Counted from the stretch's first letter, positions 23,543 to 32,250 are shown. The stretch: 38,101 nucleotides of DNA from Rhizobium sp. ASV8 (GCF_016429255.1 NZ_JAELUG010000065.1:1-38101), one strand, 5' to 3'. Notes: generated from the sequence alone by a model not told the origin. Translations and numbers: made by a program.

Positions 23543-23917
23543 TCACGGGGTGGAAGATCTTCCGGCGGTCGAGAGCATCTGGACAAAGAGGCGCATGGCT
23601 TCCTCGTCGAAAGGCTTATTCAAAAGCGGCACATGCCGCAGGTCCGGTGGAAAATCGAGCGTATCGGAGTAACCGCTGACGAAGCCAAAGACGATGCCGC
23701 GCTCCAGCAGCAGACGAGCGAAGCCGAAGCTCGTCGTTTCCCCCAGATTGACGTCCAGCATCGCGAAGTCATAGCTATCGGAGTGAATGGCGTTGACCGC
23801 CTGTTCCAGATTCGAAGCAATCTCAACCTGCCCAATCCCGACAAGGCGCAGTATTTCCTCCGCCTCCATCGCAATAATGAGATTATCTTCGAGTATAAGG
23901 ACCCGTTGAAGCGTCAT
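23543..23917 (-). CDS. Single-domain response regulator (receiver only)
   Basis: A 124-residue receiver domain with no output domain. Key positions are present: acidic E10-D11 in LILEDN, phospho-acceptor D55 in FAMLDVNLG, S81 in FVSGYSD and K101 in LNKPF. Such proteins act as phosphorelay shuttles or by binding partners. No histidine kinase is nearby. The start at 23917 (MTLQRVLILEDN) is preferred because it begins right at the domain; an in-frame ATG at 23998 would add 27 residues, and neither has a strong ribosome-binding site. Its closest functional neighbour is the Crp/Fnr gene upstream, but co-regulation is not shown. Confidence 0.82.
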   Translation of the reverse strand: MTLQRVLILEDNLIIAMEAEEILRLVGIGQVEIASNLEQAVNAIHSDSYDFAMLDVNLGETTSFGFARLLLERGIVFGFVSGYSDTLDFPPDLRHVPLLNKPFDEEAMRLFVQMLSTAGRSSTP

Positions 23918-24247
23918 CTCAACGTCATCCCTGAATGCGTGCGCCAAGCCATAAGGCCCGTTAAGAAATTCCACATCTATCCCTCCGGCGCCAATCATCG
24001 GCCCGTATTGAATGGAAGGTTTCCCATCCGTTCCTGGCTAGGTCTGTTGTGACATGACTTCGCCTACAACCCGCTTCGCACTTTTTGCATTGCGGTACTA
24101 TGGGCTCGTCAATGTGCTCCAATCGCTTTTGCCGCCGGGGTTAGTAAAGAATGAAACTGGTCGAAAAGTGACGGACGTATTAATCTAAGCTGGTACAGTT
24201 GAGGCCGACATTTAAAAAAGACATGTCGCCGATCACAATAAATATCG

Positions 24248-25000
24248 TCAAATGAAGGGCCGCTTGCCCGAATCGGGATTGTGCCAACCGGCTACATCTG
24301 CGAGGCCCTTCGCATCCAGAACGCTGCAGCCGCGATCCTGCCAAAGAATCAATCCGCGCGCAGCCAGCTTTTTCAATGTCTTATTGGTATGGACCACGGA
24401 GAGGCCGAGCGTATCGGCAACATGCTGCTGTGTGATGGGAATGACCTTGCTGCCGTTGAACAAGTGAAGCACGCTGGCGCGCTGATACAGATAAGCGAGC
24501 AGATAGGCTGCCCGCTCGATTGCCGATCGACGGCCGATGCTCAGCAGATGCTCGTCCAGAATCCGCTCTTCCTGAGCCGCAATCCAGGTCAGATCGAAGG
24601 CTAACGGCGGATGGGAATTATAGAGGGTCATCAATTCCGTGCGCTCGAAAACGCAGAGCGAGACCGGCGACAGCGCTTCTGTCGAATGCTGCATCTCTCC
24701 CATGATCGAGCCTTGCAAACCGATCAGGTCTCCAGGCATGACATAGTTGAGAATCTGCCGCCGCCCGTCCTCGAGCGTCTTGTATCGGAAGCCCCAGCCG
24801 GACAGGATGGTAAAAAGGTGGGCGCTGTGAGCCCCTTCCAGGAAGATCGTAGCGCCCGCATCGACGAGCAACTCGCCCTTCTTGAAGCCGCTGATGAAAC
24901 TCAGCTCTTCGCGCTCGAATTCCCGAAAATGAGGAAGAGCCCTCAACGGACATTTCTGGCATGGTGTCCGTTGCCCGTGCATCGTCGCGGCTTTCGCCAT
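24248..25000 (-). CDS. Crp/Fnr-family transcriptional regulator
   Basis: A 250-residue protein. An N-terminal cysteine pair (C14 and C17 in PCQKCPLRAL) precedes the cyclic-nucleotide-binding-type beta barrel (LLVDAGATIFLEGAHSAHLFTILSGWGF), a long dimer helix, and a C-terminal winged helix with ITQQHVADTLGLSVVHTNKTLKKL as the recognition element. Only two cysteines are seen at the N-terminus, so a four-cysteine FNR-type 4Fe-4S cluster is unlikely. The sequence resembles the group of rhizobial Crp/Fnr proteins that start with CxxC; the signal is unknown. The ATG at 25000 has GGGGAG about six bases upstream. It is 85 bases downstream of the era stop on the same strand. Confidence 0.88.
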   Translation of the reverse strand: MAKAATMHGQRTPCQKCPLRALPHFREFEREELSFISGFKKGELLVDAGATIFLEGAHSAHLFTILSGWGFRYKTLEDGRRQILNYVMPGDLIGLQGSIMGEMQHSTEALSPVSLCVFERTELMTLYNSHPPLAFDLTWIAAQEERILDEHLLSIGRRSAIERAAYLLAYLYQRASVLHLFNGSKVIPITQQHVADTLGLSVVHTNKTLKKLAARGLILWQDRGCSVLDAKGLADVAGWHNPDSGKRPFI

Positions 25001-25085
25001 GGAACGCTCCCCTGAGTTGCATCAGTTCAGGCGACGCGCCCGATAAACTGTTGCAATATAAAGCACTCAGCGGAGCAAAGTTCCA

Positions 25086-26030
25086 TTAATGCGGGAAATC
25101 GAGGCCCATTTCCCGGAAACGCTCGGGATCGTCGCCCCAATTCTCGCGCACCTTGACGAAGAGGAAGAGATGCACCGGCTGTTCCAGGATCTCCGAGAGC
25201 TCCTTACGCGATGCAGTCGAGATCGATTTTATCGCCTCGCCACCCTTTCCAAGGGCAATCTTCTTCTGGCTTTCCCGCTCGACATAGATCACCTGTTCGA
25301 TGCGAACGGAGCCATCCTTGCGCTCTTCCCACTTCTCCGTCTCGACATGCGATGAGTAGGGAAGCTCCTGATGCAGGCGCAGAAACAGCTTTTCGCGGGT
25401 GATTTCGGCAGCGAGCTGACGCATCGGCAGATCGGAGATCTGGTCCTCAGGATAGTACCAGGGCCCCTCTGGCAAGATCTTTGCCAGATAGTCCATCACA
25501 TCGTCGCAACCGGAGCCGTTTTCGGCCGAGATCATGAAAGTCTGGTCGAAGGCGATCTTTTCGTTGGCGGCCGCAGCAAGTGCCAGCAAGTCCTCGCGGC
25601 GAACGCGATCGATCTTGTTGAGCACGAGGATTTTGGGCTGCGGGACTTCTTTCAGTCCCTCCAGAATGGCTTCGGCATCGCCGCGCAGGCCGCGCTCGCT
25701 ATCGATCAGCAGCATGATGAGGTCCGCATCCTTGGCGCCGCCCCAAGCCGATGTCACCATTGCCCGGTCGAGGCGACGGCGCGGCTTGAAGATGCCGGGC
25801 GTATCCATGAATACGATCTGCGCATTGTTGTGGATGGCGATGCCGCGAACGACGGCGCGCGTCGTCTGCACCTTATGGCTGACGATCGAAACCTTGGCGC
25901 CGACGAGCCGATTGAGCAACGTCGACTTTCCGGCGTTTGTCGGGCCGATGAGCGCCACGAAGCCGGAATGGGTCGGGCCGCTATGTTCAACCGCGCCGTC
26001 TTCGGCGGGCGTATCTTGCTGATTGGTCAT
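25086..26030 (-). CDS. era: GTPase Era
   Basis: A 314-residue protein. GTPase motifs are all visible: G1 GPTNAGKS, G2 region VQTTR, G3 DTPG and G4 NKID. The C-terminal KH domain includes EKLFLRLHQELPYSSHVE and KIALGKGGEAIKSI. Era binds the 3' end of 16S rRNA and drives 30S maturation. The ATG at 26030 (MTNQQDTPAEDG) is chosen; the frame extends to 26144 but would overlap rnc. An N-terminal acidic extension of about 20 residues precedes the G domain. It lies 22 bases after rnc, and they are surely co-transcribed. Confidence 0.95.
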   Translation of the reverse strand: MTNQQDTPAEDGAVEHSGPTHSGFVALIGPTNAGKSTLLNRLVGAKVSIVSHKVQTTRAVVRGIAIHNNAQIVFMDTPGIFKPRRRLDRAMVTSAWGGAKDADLIMLLIDSERGLRGDAEAILEGLKEVPQPKILVLNKIDRVRREDLLALAAAANEKIAFDQTFMISAENGSGCDDVMDYLAKILPEGPWYYPEDQISDLPMRQLAAEITREKLFLRLHQELPYSSHVETEKWEERKDGSVRIEQVIYVERESQKKIALGKGGEAIKSISTASRKELSEILEQPVHLFLFVKVRENWGDDPERFREMGLDFPH

Positions 26031-26052
26031 CTTTTCCGTCGTTTCTAGGCAG

Positions 26053-26772
26053 TCACTTCTCAGTCGACTGAGGCTGCCATACACCTTCACGCTCCAAAAT
26101 CCGCGTCGCCGCCACTTGTTCGGCTGCGCGCTTGGAGCGTTCAATTCCTGTCTCGGGCGCGGTTCCCGCCACTGCCACGGTCACCGTGAAGCGGGGATCA
26201 TGATCCGGTCCGCTGCGATCATCAACCCTGTAGACTGGCGTCACGCCGAATTTTGCGTGCGCCCACTCCTGCAACTCGGTCTTGGCGTCACGTCTTGCCC
26301 CATCGGGCCGAACCGCTCGGCGCTGCCAATAGCGCAGAATGAACGTGCGGGCCACTTCGAGGCCACCGTCCAGATAAAGGGCTGCGATCAGGCTTTCGAC
26401 GACATCGGCGCGCACGTTGAGCATGCGCTTGCCGGTCAGTTTCTTCACGTCGGCGCCGGTGCGGATATAGAGATGCAGCTGCATCTCATCGGCGACTTCA
26501 GCGCATGTCTCGGCGCTGACCAACTGGTTGAGGCGCACCGAAAGCTCGCCTTCGGTCGCCGTTCCAAAGGTGCGGAACAGAAGCTCGGCAATGCAAAGGC
26601 CGAGGACCCGGTCGCCAAGGAATTCCAACCGCTCGTAGTTACCCGATTTGTGCGTGCGGGCGCTGGCATGCGTCAGCGCCCAATCGAGACGATCCCTTTC
26701 GGCAAACTCGTAGCCTATTATAGATTCAAGCTTGGCACGATCCGCCTGCGAGAGCGCCTGCACTTTCGTCAT
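26053..26772 (-). CDS. rnc: Ribonuclease III
   Basis: A 239-residue protein. The catalytic signature is NYERLEFLGDRVLGL, and the second acidic cluster is in DVVESLIAALYLDGG. A C-terminal double-stranded RNA-binding domain begins DAKTELQEWAHAKFG and ends ERSKRAAEQVAATRIL. It processes rRNA precursors and structured RNAs. The ATG at 26772 overlaps the lepB stop by ATGA, which fixes the start and implies translational coupling. Confidence 0.95.
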   Translation of the reverse strand: MTKVQALSQADRAKLESIIGYEFAERDRLDWALTHASARTHKSGNYERLEFLGDRVLGLCIAELLFRTFGTATEGELSVRLNQLVSAETCAEVADEMQLHLYIRTGADVKKLTGKRMLNVRADVVESLIAALYLDGGLEVARTFILRYWQRRAVRPDGARRDAKTELQEWAHAKFGVTPVYRVDDRSGPDHDPRFTVTVAVAGTAPETGIERSKRAAEQVAATRILEREGVWQPQSTEK

Positions 26773-27515
26773 TCGACAACCTTGAAGAGACGATCCCAAC
26801 GCATGTTGGTCGGCCATTTCCAGATCTCGCGGAACGACGTATCGTGACCGAGCGAGAAGAAGATGACGCTGGCGCGACCGATCAGGTTCTCAGCCGGCAC
26901 GTAACCGACATCGAAACGGCTATCGTCGGAATTGTCGCGGTTATCGCCCATCATGAAATAATGGCCGGCCGGAACGACGTATTCCTGCGTGTTGTCGCCA
27001 CGCGAATTCGGCGAAAGATCCAGCGTATCATAGACCTTGCCGCTATCTGCCAGCCGTTCGCTGTAGACGGGGATGTGATCGCCCGGCTCCTGGCTGTAAT
27101 CCGACGAGAAGGTGCCGTGAGGCTCGCGCGGTACGGCCTGGCCATTGATGTAGAGAATATCGTTCTTCATCTGGATGCGGTCGCCCGGCAGGCCGATGAC
27201 GCGCTTGATGTAATCGACATCCGGATTGGGCGGGAAGCGGAAAACGACCACGTCACCGCGCTTGGGCTCACTGGCGAAGATGCGGCCGCTGAAGAGGTTC
27301 GGCGAGAACGGCAGCGAATACTTCGAATAGCCATAGGCGAACTTGTTGACGAAGATATAGTCGCCGACAAGAAGCGTCGGCATCATCGAGCCTGACGGAA
27401 TGGTGAATGGCTGAAATAGAACCGTGCGGATGATCATGGCCAGGACAAGTGCCTGAACGATGACCTTGATGTTTTCCCACAGAGCATTCTGCTGTTTAAC
27501 GGCTTTCTCGGACAC
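26769..27515 (-). CDS. lepB: Signal peptidase I
   Basis: A 248-residue inner-membrane enzyme with one N-terminal membrane segment (VIVQALVLAMIIRTVLFQPF). The catalytic Ser is in IPSGSMMPTL and the catalytic Lys in DYIKRVIGLPGDR; the later box GDNRDNSDDSR is also typical. It cleaves Sec and Tat signal peptides such as those of the secreted proteins in this window. The start chosen is the GTG at 27515 (VSEKAVKQQNA) with AAGGA about ten bases upstream; a frame to 27551 is possible but Cys/Trp-rich and less likely. It is the second gene of the acpS-lepB-rnc-era run. Confidence 0.94.
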   Translation of the reverse strand: MSEKAVKQQNALWENIKVIVQALVLAMIIRTVLFQPFTIPSGSMMPTLLVGDYIFVNKFAYGYSKYSLPFSPNLFSGRIFASEPKRGDVVVFRFPPNPDVDYIKRVIGLPGDRIQMKNDILYINGQAVPREPHGTFSSDYSQEPGDHIPVYSERLADSGKVYDTLDLSPNSRGDNTQEYVVPAGHYFMMGDNRDNSDDSRFDVGYVPAENLIGRASVIFFSLGHDTSFREIWKWPTNMRWDRLFKVVE

Positions 27516-27630
27516 GCAGTCTTGTTCCTTTTTCGCACCCCACCGGCGCAACTTGCATTCAGGCTCTCTCTACTCGCTTCAAATCATCGCGGCAATGCCG
27601 CTAGCGCCAAAAGCCACATCTAGCAGCGAT

Positions 27631-28035
27631 TCAGCCCTCAATCGGCAGCGCCTCGATGATCACAAAGGCCTGAGCAAGAGGAAAATCATCCGTTATCGTC
27701 AAATGAATGGCAGCGCGGTGATTCTTCGGCAACATGGCGTTCAGCCGCTCCGCCGCACCGCCGGTCAACTGCATGGTCGGCTTGCCGCTCGGCAGATTGA
27801 CGACACCCATATCTCGCCAGAAGACGCCCTGCGCCAATCCAGTGCCCAATGCCTTAGAGCAGGCTTCCTTGGCGGCAAAGCGCTTGGCGTAGGATGCGGC
27901 CTTGTTCTTGCGGCCCTCCGATTTGGCGCGCTCGACATCCGTAAAGCAGCGATCGGTGAACCGGGCGCCGAAGCGCTCCATCGTCTTCTCGACACGACGG
28001 ATGTCGATGAGATCGCTGCCTATACCGATAATCAT
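27631..28035 (-). CDS. acpS: Holo-[acyl-carrier-protein] synthase
   Basis: A 134-residue protein. It begins MIIGIGSDLIDIRRVEK, where the metal-binding Asp lies, and has the second signature RFAAKEACSKALGTG. It transfers the 4'-phosphopantetheine arm of CoA to acyl carrier protein for fatty-acid synthesis. The ATG at 28035 has GGGAGGG upstream with good spacing; the frame is open to 28119 but overlaps the DUF2062 gene. It sits 37 bases after that gene. Confidence 0.94.
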   Translation of the reverse strand: MIIGIGSDLIDIRRVEKTMERFGARFTDRCFTDVERAKSEGRKNKAASYAKRFAAKEACSKALGTGLAQGVFWRDMGVVNLPSGKPTMQLTGGAAERLNAMLPKNHRAAIHLTITDDFPLAQAFVIIEALPIEG

Positions 28036-28072
28036 GATGCGGCCCTCCCGACGGCCCCGGACGACGTCAGTT

Positions 28073-28657
28073 TCAGACGCCCGAGGCGTTATCGGCGAGT
28101 GCCAGCCGCTCACGGGCACGCTCCATCAGGCGCTCCTTACGGCGCGTCTTGAAGGTTTTCACGCCGTAATAGGTGAGCGCATAGACGATCACGCCGGAGA
28201 CGATCGCGGGCGGAATGCCACCGATCAGCATCGGCTTCAGGACCGGATCCCAAATCTGCAGGAGATCGCCCTTATGCCAAAGCGCCGGGAGATCGACGCC
28301 GCCCTGACTGTCGCTATCGCGCGCCAGGATCAAATGACCGATTTCCCAGGTGAAAGCCCAGATAAAGGGGTAGGTAATAGGATTGCCGGCAGCCAGACAG
28401 CCGAGCGCGGAGGCGATGACGTTGCCGCCGATCAGATAGGCGATGATGATCGCCATCACGAAATGCACACCGATAAACGGCGTCCACGACACGACGATCC
28501 CCGCTGCAAAACCAGCCGCAACCGAATGCGGCGACGCGGCCAGGCGAACAAGGCGCTTGCCAAAATATTGAAAAGAGCGAACGAAACCTTTACGGGGCCA
28601 GATGTGCTCCCGCAGTTTTTCCTTCAGTGTCAGTGGTTTTCGGCGACGAAATAGCAT
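28073..28657 (-). CDS. DUF2062 membrane protein
   Basis: A 194-residue protein. A basic N-terminus (MLFRRRKPLTLKEKLREHIWPRKG) precedes three membrane segments. The motif SPHSVAAGFAAGIVVSWTPF and LGCLAAGNPITYPFIWAF is characteristic of DUF2062. The function is unknown; position beside acpS, lepB, rnc and era is conserved in rhizobia as I recall it. The ATG at 28657 has a weak Shine-Dalgarno. It is the first gene of the run ending with era. Confidence 0.88.
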   Translation of the reverse strand: MLFRRRKPLTLKEKLREHIWPRKGFVRSFQYFGKRLVRLAASPHSVAAGFAAGIVVSWTPFIGVHFVMAIIIAYLIGGNVIASALGCLAAGNPITYPFIWAFTWEIGHLILARDSDSQGGVDLPALWHKGDLLQIWDPVLKPMLIGGIPPAIVSGVIVYALTYYGVKTFKTRRKERLMERARERLALADNASGV

Positions 28658-28877
28658 GCGGCTTATCTAGTGCACTGGAGGCCGTCATGACAAGACCGGC
28701 CAAACACATCCCAAGCCGATTAAGAACCGAAACTACGGCTCTTTTTGGAACGTCGTCTAATCAAGACACGGAAACAAGGACGCCCTCTCATTTCCGGCAA
28801 GCATTCCCGTAAGATCGGGAAGCTCCAAGGGCGCAATATTTACGCGCCCCTCCTGGACTTGGAAGTATTGGCAGCGA
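28658..28877. other. 220-base intergenic region between DUF3563 and DUF2062 genes
   Basis: No gene is seen. Two hairpins occur: TTCCCG/CGGGAA (28804-28821) and GGGCGC/GCGCCC (28829-28849). They lie just downstream of the minus-strand DUF3563 gene and may end its transcript, although no long T-tract follows. The promoter for the DUF2062-era run is expected in the remainder. Confidence 0.4.
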
Positions 28878-29027
28878 TTAACGCTGGCGGAACAGACCGC
28901 GGTCAACCTGGCGCTGACGATATTCAAGGTCAAAACGGTCATGCGAACCATTCAGGTAAGCCATTTCGCGCTCTTCGACACTCGGAACGCGCAAGGCGCG
29001 GGCGATTTTCTTGATCGGGCTAAACAT
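28878..29027 (-). CDS. DUF3563-type small protein, 49 residues
   Basis: A 49-codon frame from ATG 29027 to TAA 28878-28880. The protein reads MFSPIKKIARALRVPSVEER, then EMAYLNGSHDRFDLEYRQRQ and VDRGLFRQR. The run VPSVEEREMAYLN...DLEYRQRQVDRG matches what I know of DUF3563, a family of 45-60 residue proteins common in proteobacteria, often several per genome, function unknown. A purine-rich GAGAGAAG precedes the ATG. It is basic at both ends and amphipathic. It lies between rsh and the DUF2062 gene; the 193-base gap to the rsh stop is AT-rich and probably holds its promoter. Confidence 0.75.
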   Translation of the reverse strand: MFSPIKKIARALRVPSVEEREMAYLNGSHDRFDLEYRQRQVDRGLFRQR

Positions 29028-29220
29028 TATCTTCTCTCATCTCTGTTTCATTTCTTCGATGACCAGAAGATAGGCGCGCCAAGGGTTAATTACCAGCTCT
29101 CTAACATAGACACAGATATGCTCTATGTGCATAACTATCCGGAAAGCTGCTCGTTTTTGGTCATAAAATGATCACAAAATATGCAGGCTGCCCTCGATCA
29201 GTCCGCGACGCCGAATGGCG

Positions 29221-31437
29221 TCACTCATAAAGCCGCTTTACGGTGGCGATACAATCGAGTTCCTTGAGCTGCACCAGAAGCTGGTTCAACTGACGCAGAT
29301 CCCAAACTTCGACGTCCAACGCCATCTCGGTGAAGTCGGCAGCGACACGAGCAGTGTTGAGAACGCGGATATTGACATCGACGTCGGCGACGGTCTGCGC
29401 GACCTTCGCCAGGGTGCCGGGTTCGTTTAGGGCGTTGATCAGCACACGAGCCGCAAAGCGGGACTTGTTGGCCTCATCCAAATCCCAGCGCACGTCGATC
29501 CAGCGCTCCGGCTCATCATCGAACCGCTGCAGGATGGGCGACTGGATCGGATATATGGTGATCCCCTTACCCTTTTCCATGATACCGACGATACGATCGC
29601 CGGGGACGGCGCCTGTCGGTGCGAAATGCACCTCGACATTGGCCGCCAGACCGCGGATCGGCGGGGCTTCGACGCCATCGGCGAGATCGGCCTTGTTCTT
29701 GCCGGGGATTTTGAAAATCATGCCGGAGGCGCTGTGAACGTTGAACCAGCCTTCGTCGCCGGCCGGCTTGACGGTTACGCGTTCGTCCTGATGATCGGGA
29801 TAGACCGCGCGCAATACGTCGAGCGACGACATCTCCCCTCGCCCGACAGCGGCGATGGCATCTTCCACATCCTTCTGGCCAAGGCGATGCAGGGCCGGCT
29901 TCAATGCGTCCCGCGAGAATACCTTGCCGGCGCGCTCGAAGGTGCGCTCCAGGATGCGATGGCCAAGCCCGGCATATTGCTTGCGAATGGCAAGCCGGGT
30001 TGCTCGACGGATAGCGGCGCGCGCCTTGCCGGTGACGACAATCTCTTCCCAGGCAGCAGGCGGCACCTGCACGCCGGAGCGGATGATTTCGACTTCGTCG
30101 CCGTTGGTCAATCGCGTCACCAGCGGCATGATGCGACCGTTGATCTTGGCCCCGACGGTGGTGTCGCCGATATTGGTATGGACGGCATAGGCGAAATCGA
30201 TCGGCGTGGCGCCGCGCGGCAGAGCAATCAGCTTGCCTTTGGGCGTGAAGCAGAAGACCTGATCCTGGAACAGCTCGAGCTTCGTGTGCTCAAGAAACTC
30301 TTCAGGGCTGTCACCCTCGGCCAGCGCTTCGATGGTGTGACGCAGCCAGGAATAGGCGCTGCTTTCCCGTGAAAGAACATCGCCATCGCCATTGGTGTTT
30401 GCGCCGTCCTTGTAGAGCGTATGGGCGGCAATACCGAACTCGGCGATCTCATGCATGCGCTTGGTGCGGATCTGCAGTTCGATGCGCTGGCTGGATGGGC
30501 CGACGATCGTGGTGTGCAGGGATCGGTAGTCGTTCTGCTTCGGCGTCGAGATATAGTCCTTGAACCGGCCGGGCACGACGCGCCAGCGGGTGTGCACGAT
30601 GCCAAGAGCACGGTAGCAGGAGGGAATATCGTCAACGAGAAGGCGGAAACCATAGATGTCCGAAAGCTGCTCGAAAGAGAGCGATTTCGACTGCATCTTG
30701 CGGAAGACCGAGTAAGGGCTCTTCAGCCGACCCTTGACCATAGCATTGGCCAGGCCGTTGGCGACGAGGAGGTCGCGCAGTTCGGTTTCGATCTTCTTGA
30801 CGAGGCCCTCGTTGCGCCTGGACAGCTCCTCCAGCCGCTTGGTGACCGTGTCGTGCGCTTCCGGGTTGATATGACGGAAGGAGAGCTCTTCGAGCTCCTC
30901 GCGCATGTCCTGCATGCCCATGCGGCCGGCCAGCGGCGCATAAATTTCCATTGTCTCTTCGGAAATGCGGGCACGCTTTTCCGGCGACATGTGATCGAGC
31001 GTGCGCATATTGTGCAGGCGATCGGCGAGCTTGACCAGAAGTACGCGCACATCGTCGGAAATGGCGAGCAGCAGCTTGCGCAGGTTTTCGGCCTGCTTCG
31101 CCTTCTTGGTGACGAGATCGATCTTCTTGATCTTCGTCAGCCCCTCGACCAGGCGACCGATGTCCTCGCCGAACAATTCGTCGATCTCGGCACGGGTCGC
31201 CGTCGTATCCTCGATGGTGTCATGGAGGAGAGCGACCGCGATGGTCGATTCGTCCAGACGCATGTCGGTCAGAATGGCGGCAACTTCGAGGGGATGGGAG
31301 ATATAGGGATCGCCGCTTGCGCGCTTCTGCTGGCCATGCTTCTGCATCGCGTAGACATAAGCCTTGTTGAGCAGCGCCTCGTTGGCATCGGGCTTGTACT
31401 TCTGCACCCGCTCAACAAGCTCATATTGCCGCATCAT
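29221..31437 (-). CDS. rsh: Bifunctional (p)ppGpp synthetase/hydrolase (RSH)
   Basis: A 738-residue protein with all domains of a bifunctional RSH. The HD hydrolase part has H72-D73 in ALLHDTIEDT; the synthetase part contains NDYRSLHTTIVGP and IELQIRTKRMHEIAEFG; the TGS domain begins CFTPKGKLIALPRGATP; and an ACT domain ends the protein (LNEPGTLAKVAQTVADVDVNI). It makes and breaks the starvation alarmone (p)ppGpp and is the main stringent-response enzyme in Rhizobiaceae. The ATG at 31437 has GGGAG about ten bases upstream. It follows rpoZ by 100 bases with a terminator-like hairpin between them. A hairpin GACGCC/GGCGTC (29208-29223) overlaps its stop codon. Confidence 0.95.
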   Translation of the reverse strand: MMRQYELVERVQKYKPDANEALLNKAYVYAMQKHGQQKRASGDPYISHPLEVAAILTDMRLDESTIAVALLHDTIEDTTATRAEIDELFGEDIGRLVEGLTKIKKIDLVTKKAKQAENLRKLLLAISDDVRVLLVKLADRLHNMRTLDHMSPEKRARISEETMEIYAPLAGRMGMQDMREELEELSFRHINPEAHDTVTKRLEELSRRNEGLVKKIETELRDLLVANGLANAMVKGRLKSPYSVFRKMQSKSLSFEQLSDIYGFRLLVDDIPSCYRALGIVHTRWRVVPGRFKDYISTPKQNDYRSLHTTIVGPSSQRIELQIRTKRMHEIAEFGIAAHTLYKDGANTNGDGDVLSRESSAYSWLRHTIEALAEGDSPEEFLEHTKLELFQDQVFCFTPKGKLIALPRGATPIDFAYAVHTNIGDTTVGAKINGRIMPLVTRLTNGDEVEIIRSGVQVPPAAWEEIVVTGKARAAIRRATRLAIRKQYAGLGHRILERTFERAGKVFSRDALKPALHRLGQKDVEDAIAAVGRGEMSSLDVLRAVYPDHQDERVTVKPAGDEGWFNVHSASGMIFKIPGKNKADLADGVEAPPIRGLAANVEVHFAPTGAVPGDRIVGIMEKGKGITIYPIQSPILQRFDDEPERWIDVRWDLDEANKSRFAARVLINALNEPGTLAKVAQTVADVDVNIRVLNTARVAADFTEMALDVEVWDLRQLNQLLVQLKELDCIATVKRLYE

Positions 31438-31456
31438 TCCAAGGCTACTCCCGCCA

Positions 31457-31488
31457 AAACAAAAGCGCGCCAGTCATCTGACCGGCGC
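31457..31488 (-). terminator. Terminator/attenuator between rpoZ and rsh
   Basis: On the minus strand GCGCCGGTC pairs with GACTGGCGC (one G-U pair) across a 4-base loop, followed by GCTTTTGTTTT. It lies 49 bases after the rpoZ stop and just ahead of the rsh ribosome-binding site, so it may reduce or control read-through into rsh. Confidence 0.78.
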
Positions 31489-31537
31489 ACGCATCCCCTC
31501 ATCATATCGCTCCTGCCCGGAGCATCAAGGTCGACGA

Positions 31538-31939
31538 TCAGTAATCGTCGCTTTTTTCCGGCGGAACAAGGCCTTCGATGCCGGCAAGCAGTTCTTCTTC
31601 CGACATCTGGTCGAAAGTAACGGCTTCCGGGGCATCCTCTTCCTCTTCGCTGGAAGCGGAAGCGCCGCCGGTTGCCAGCAGGCTTGCCGGATCGGGCTCG
31701 GGCTCATCCACTTCAACGTGCTTCTGCAGCGAGTGGATCAGATCTTCCTTGAGATCGTCAGGCGACAGCGTCTCATCGGCAATTTCGCGCAGCGCAACGA
31801 CCGGGTTCTTGTCGTTGTCGCGGTCGATGGTGATCGAGGAACCCTGCGAAATCAGGCGGGCACGATGGCTGGCAAGCAGCACGAGCTCGAACCGGTTCTC
31901 AACTTTATCAATGCAATCTTCTACTGTGACACGGGCCAT
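31538..31939 (-). CDS. rpoZ: RNA polymerase omega subunit
   Basis: A 133-residue protein. It begins MARVTVEDCIDKVENRFELV and continues LLASHRARLIS and KNPVVALREIADETL, all typical of omega. The C-terminal third is a Glu/Asp/Pro-rich tail (HVEVDEPEPDP, SSEEEEDAPEAV), longer than in E. coli as usual in rhizobia. Omega helps assemble the beta' subunit and, in E. coli, contributes to a ppGpp site on the polymerase, which fits its position before rsh. Confidence 0.94.
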   Translation of the reverse strand: MARVTVEDCIDKVENRFELVLLASHRARLISQGSSITIDRDNDKNPVVALREIADETLSPDDLKEDLIHSLQKHVEVDEPEPDPASLLATGGASASSEEEEDAPEAVTFDQMSEEELLAGIEGLVPPEKSDDY

Positions 31940-32250
31940 TGCCTGTCCTTTGCGGTCGTGATGTCGTCATCATGTCTCGGAGTAGCACGCCGATACAAGC
32001 AAACGATGGCAAATTCAAGTTTTTCCTGTTTGAGCGCCTGCGCGCCATCCCAGAAAGTGCTAAAATTCCCCTAGACAAATGATGCATTCTACCTAAGATT
32101 GCTTGGAATATCGCTGGTCGTGCCCTAAATCTCGAATATATGAATAATTCATAAAGTAATTCGGATTATTCTACGACGCTGTACAAGGCATTGTTTTAGC
32201 TTACCTTTGAATAAAAAGATTACGTTTTTGTAACAGTGGATATGTAAGCG
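31940..32250. other. 311-base AT-rich divergent promoter region (rpoZ / NYN gene)
   Basis: The region is distinctly AT-richer than the genes on either side. It holds ATGAAT-A-ATTCAT, a 13-bp palindrome at 32140-32152, and several TA-rich stretches. Both flanking genes read outward, so promoters for each must lie here. I cannot assign individual -10 boxes with confidence, and I see no gene. Confidence 0.55.

Noticed and set aside
24920..25000. Classical oxygen-sensing FNR with 4Fe-4S cluster
   Set aside because: Only two N-terminal cysteines are present; the four needed for a cluster are not.
28757..28951. 64-residue minus-strand frame in the rsh-DUF2062 gap
   Set aside because: It overlaps the better supported DUF3563-like gene in another frame and lacks a ribosome-binding site.
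30421..31620. 399-residue plus-strand frame opposite rsh
   Set aside because: It is antisense to the RSH catalytic region and overlaps the rpoZ end. No recognisable motif.
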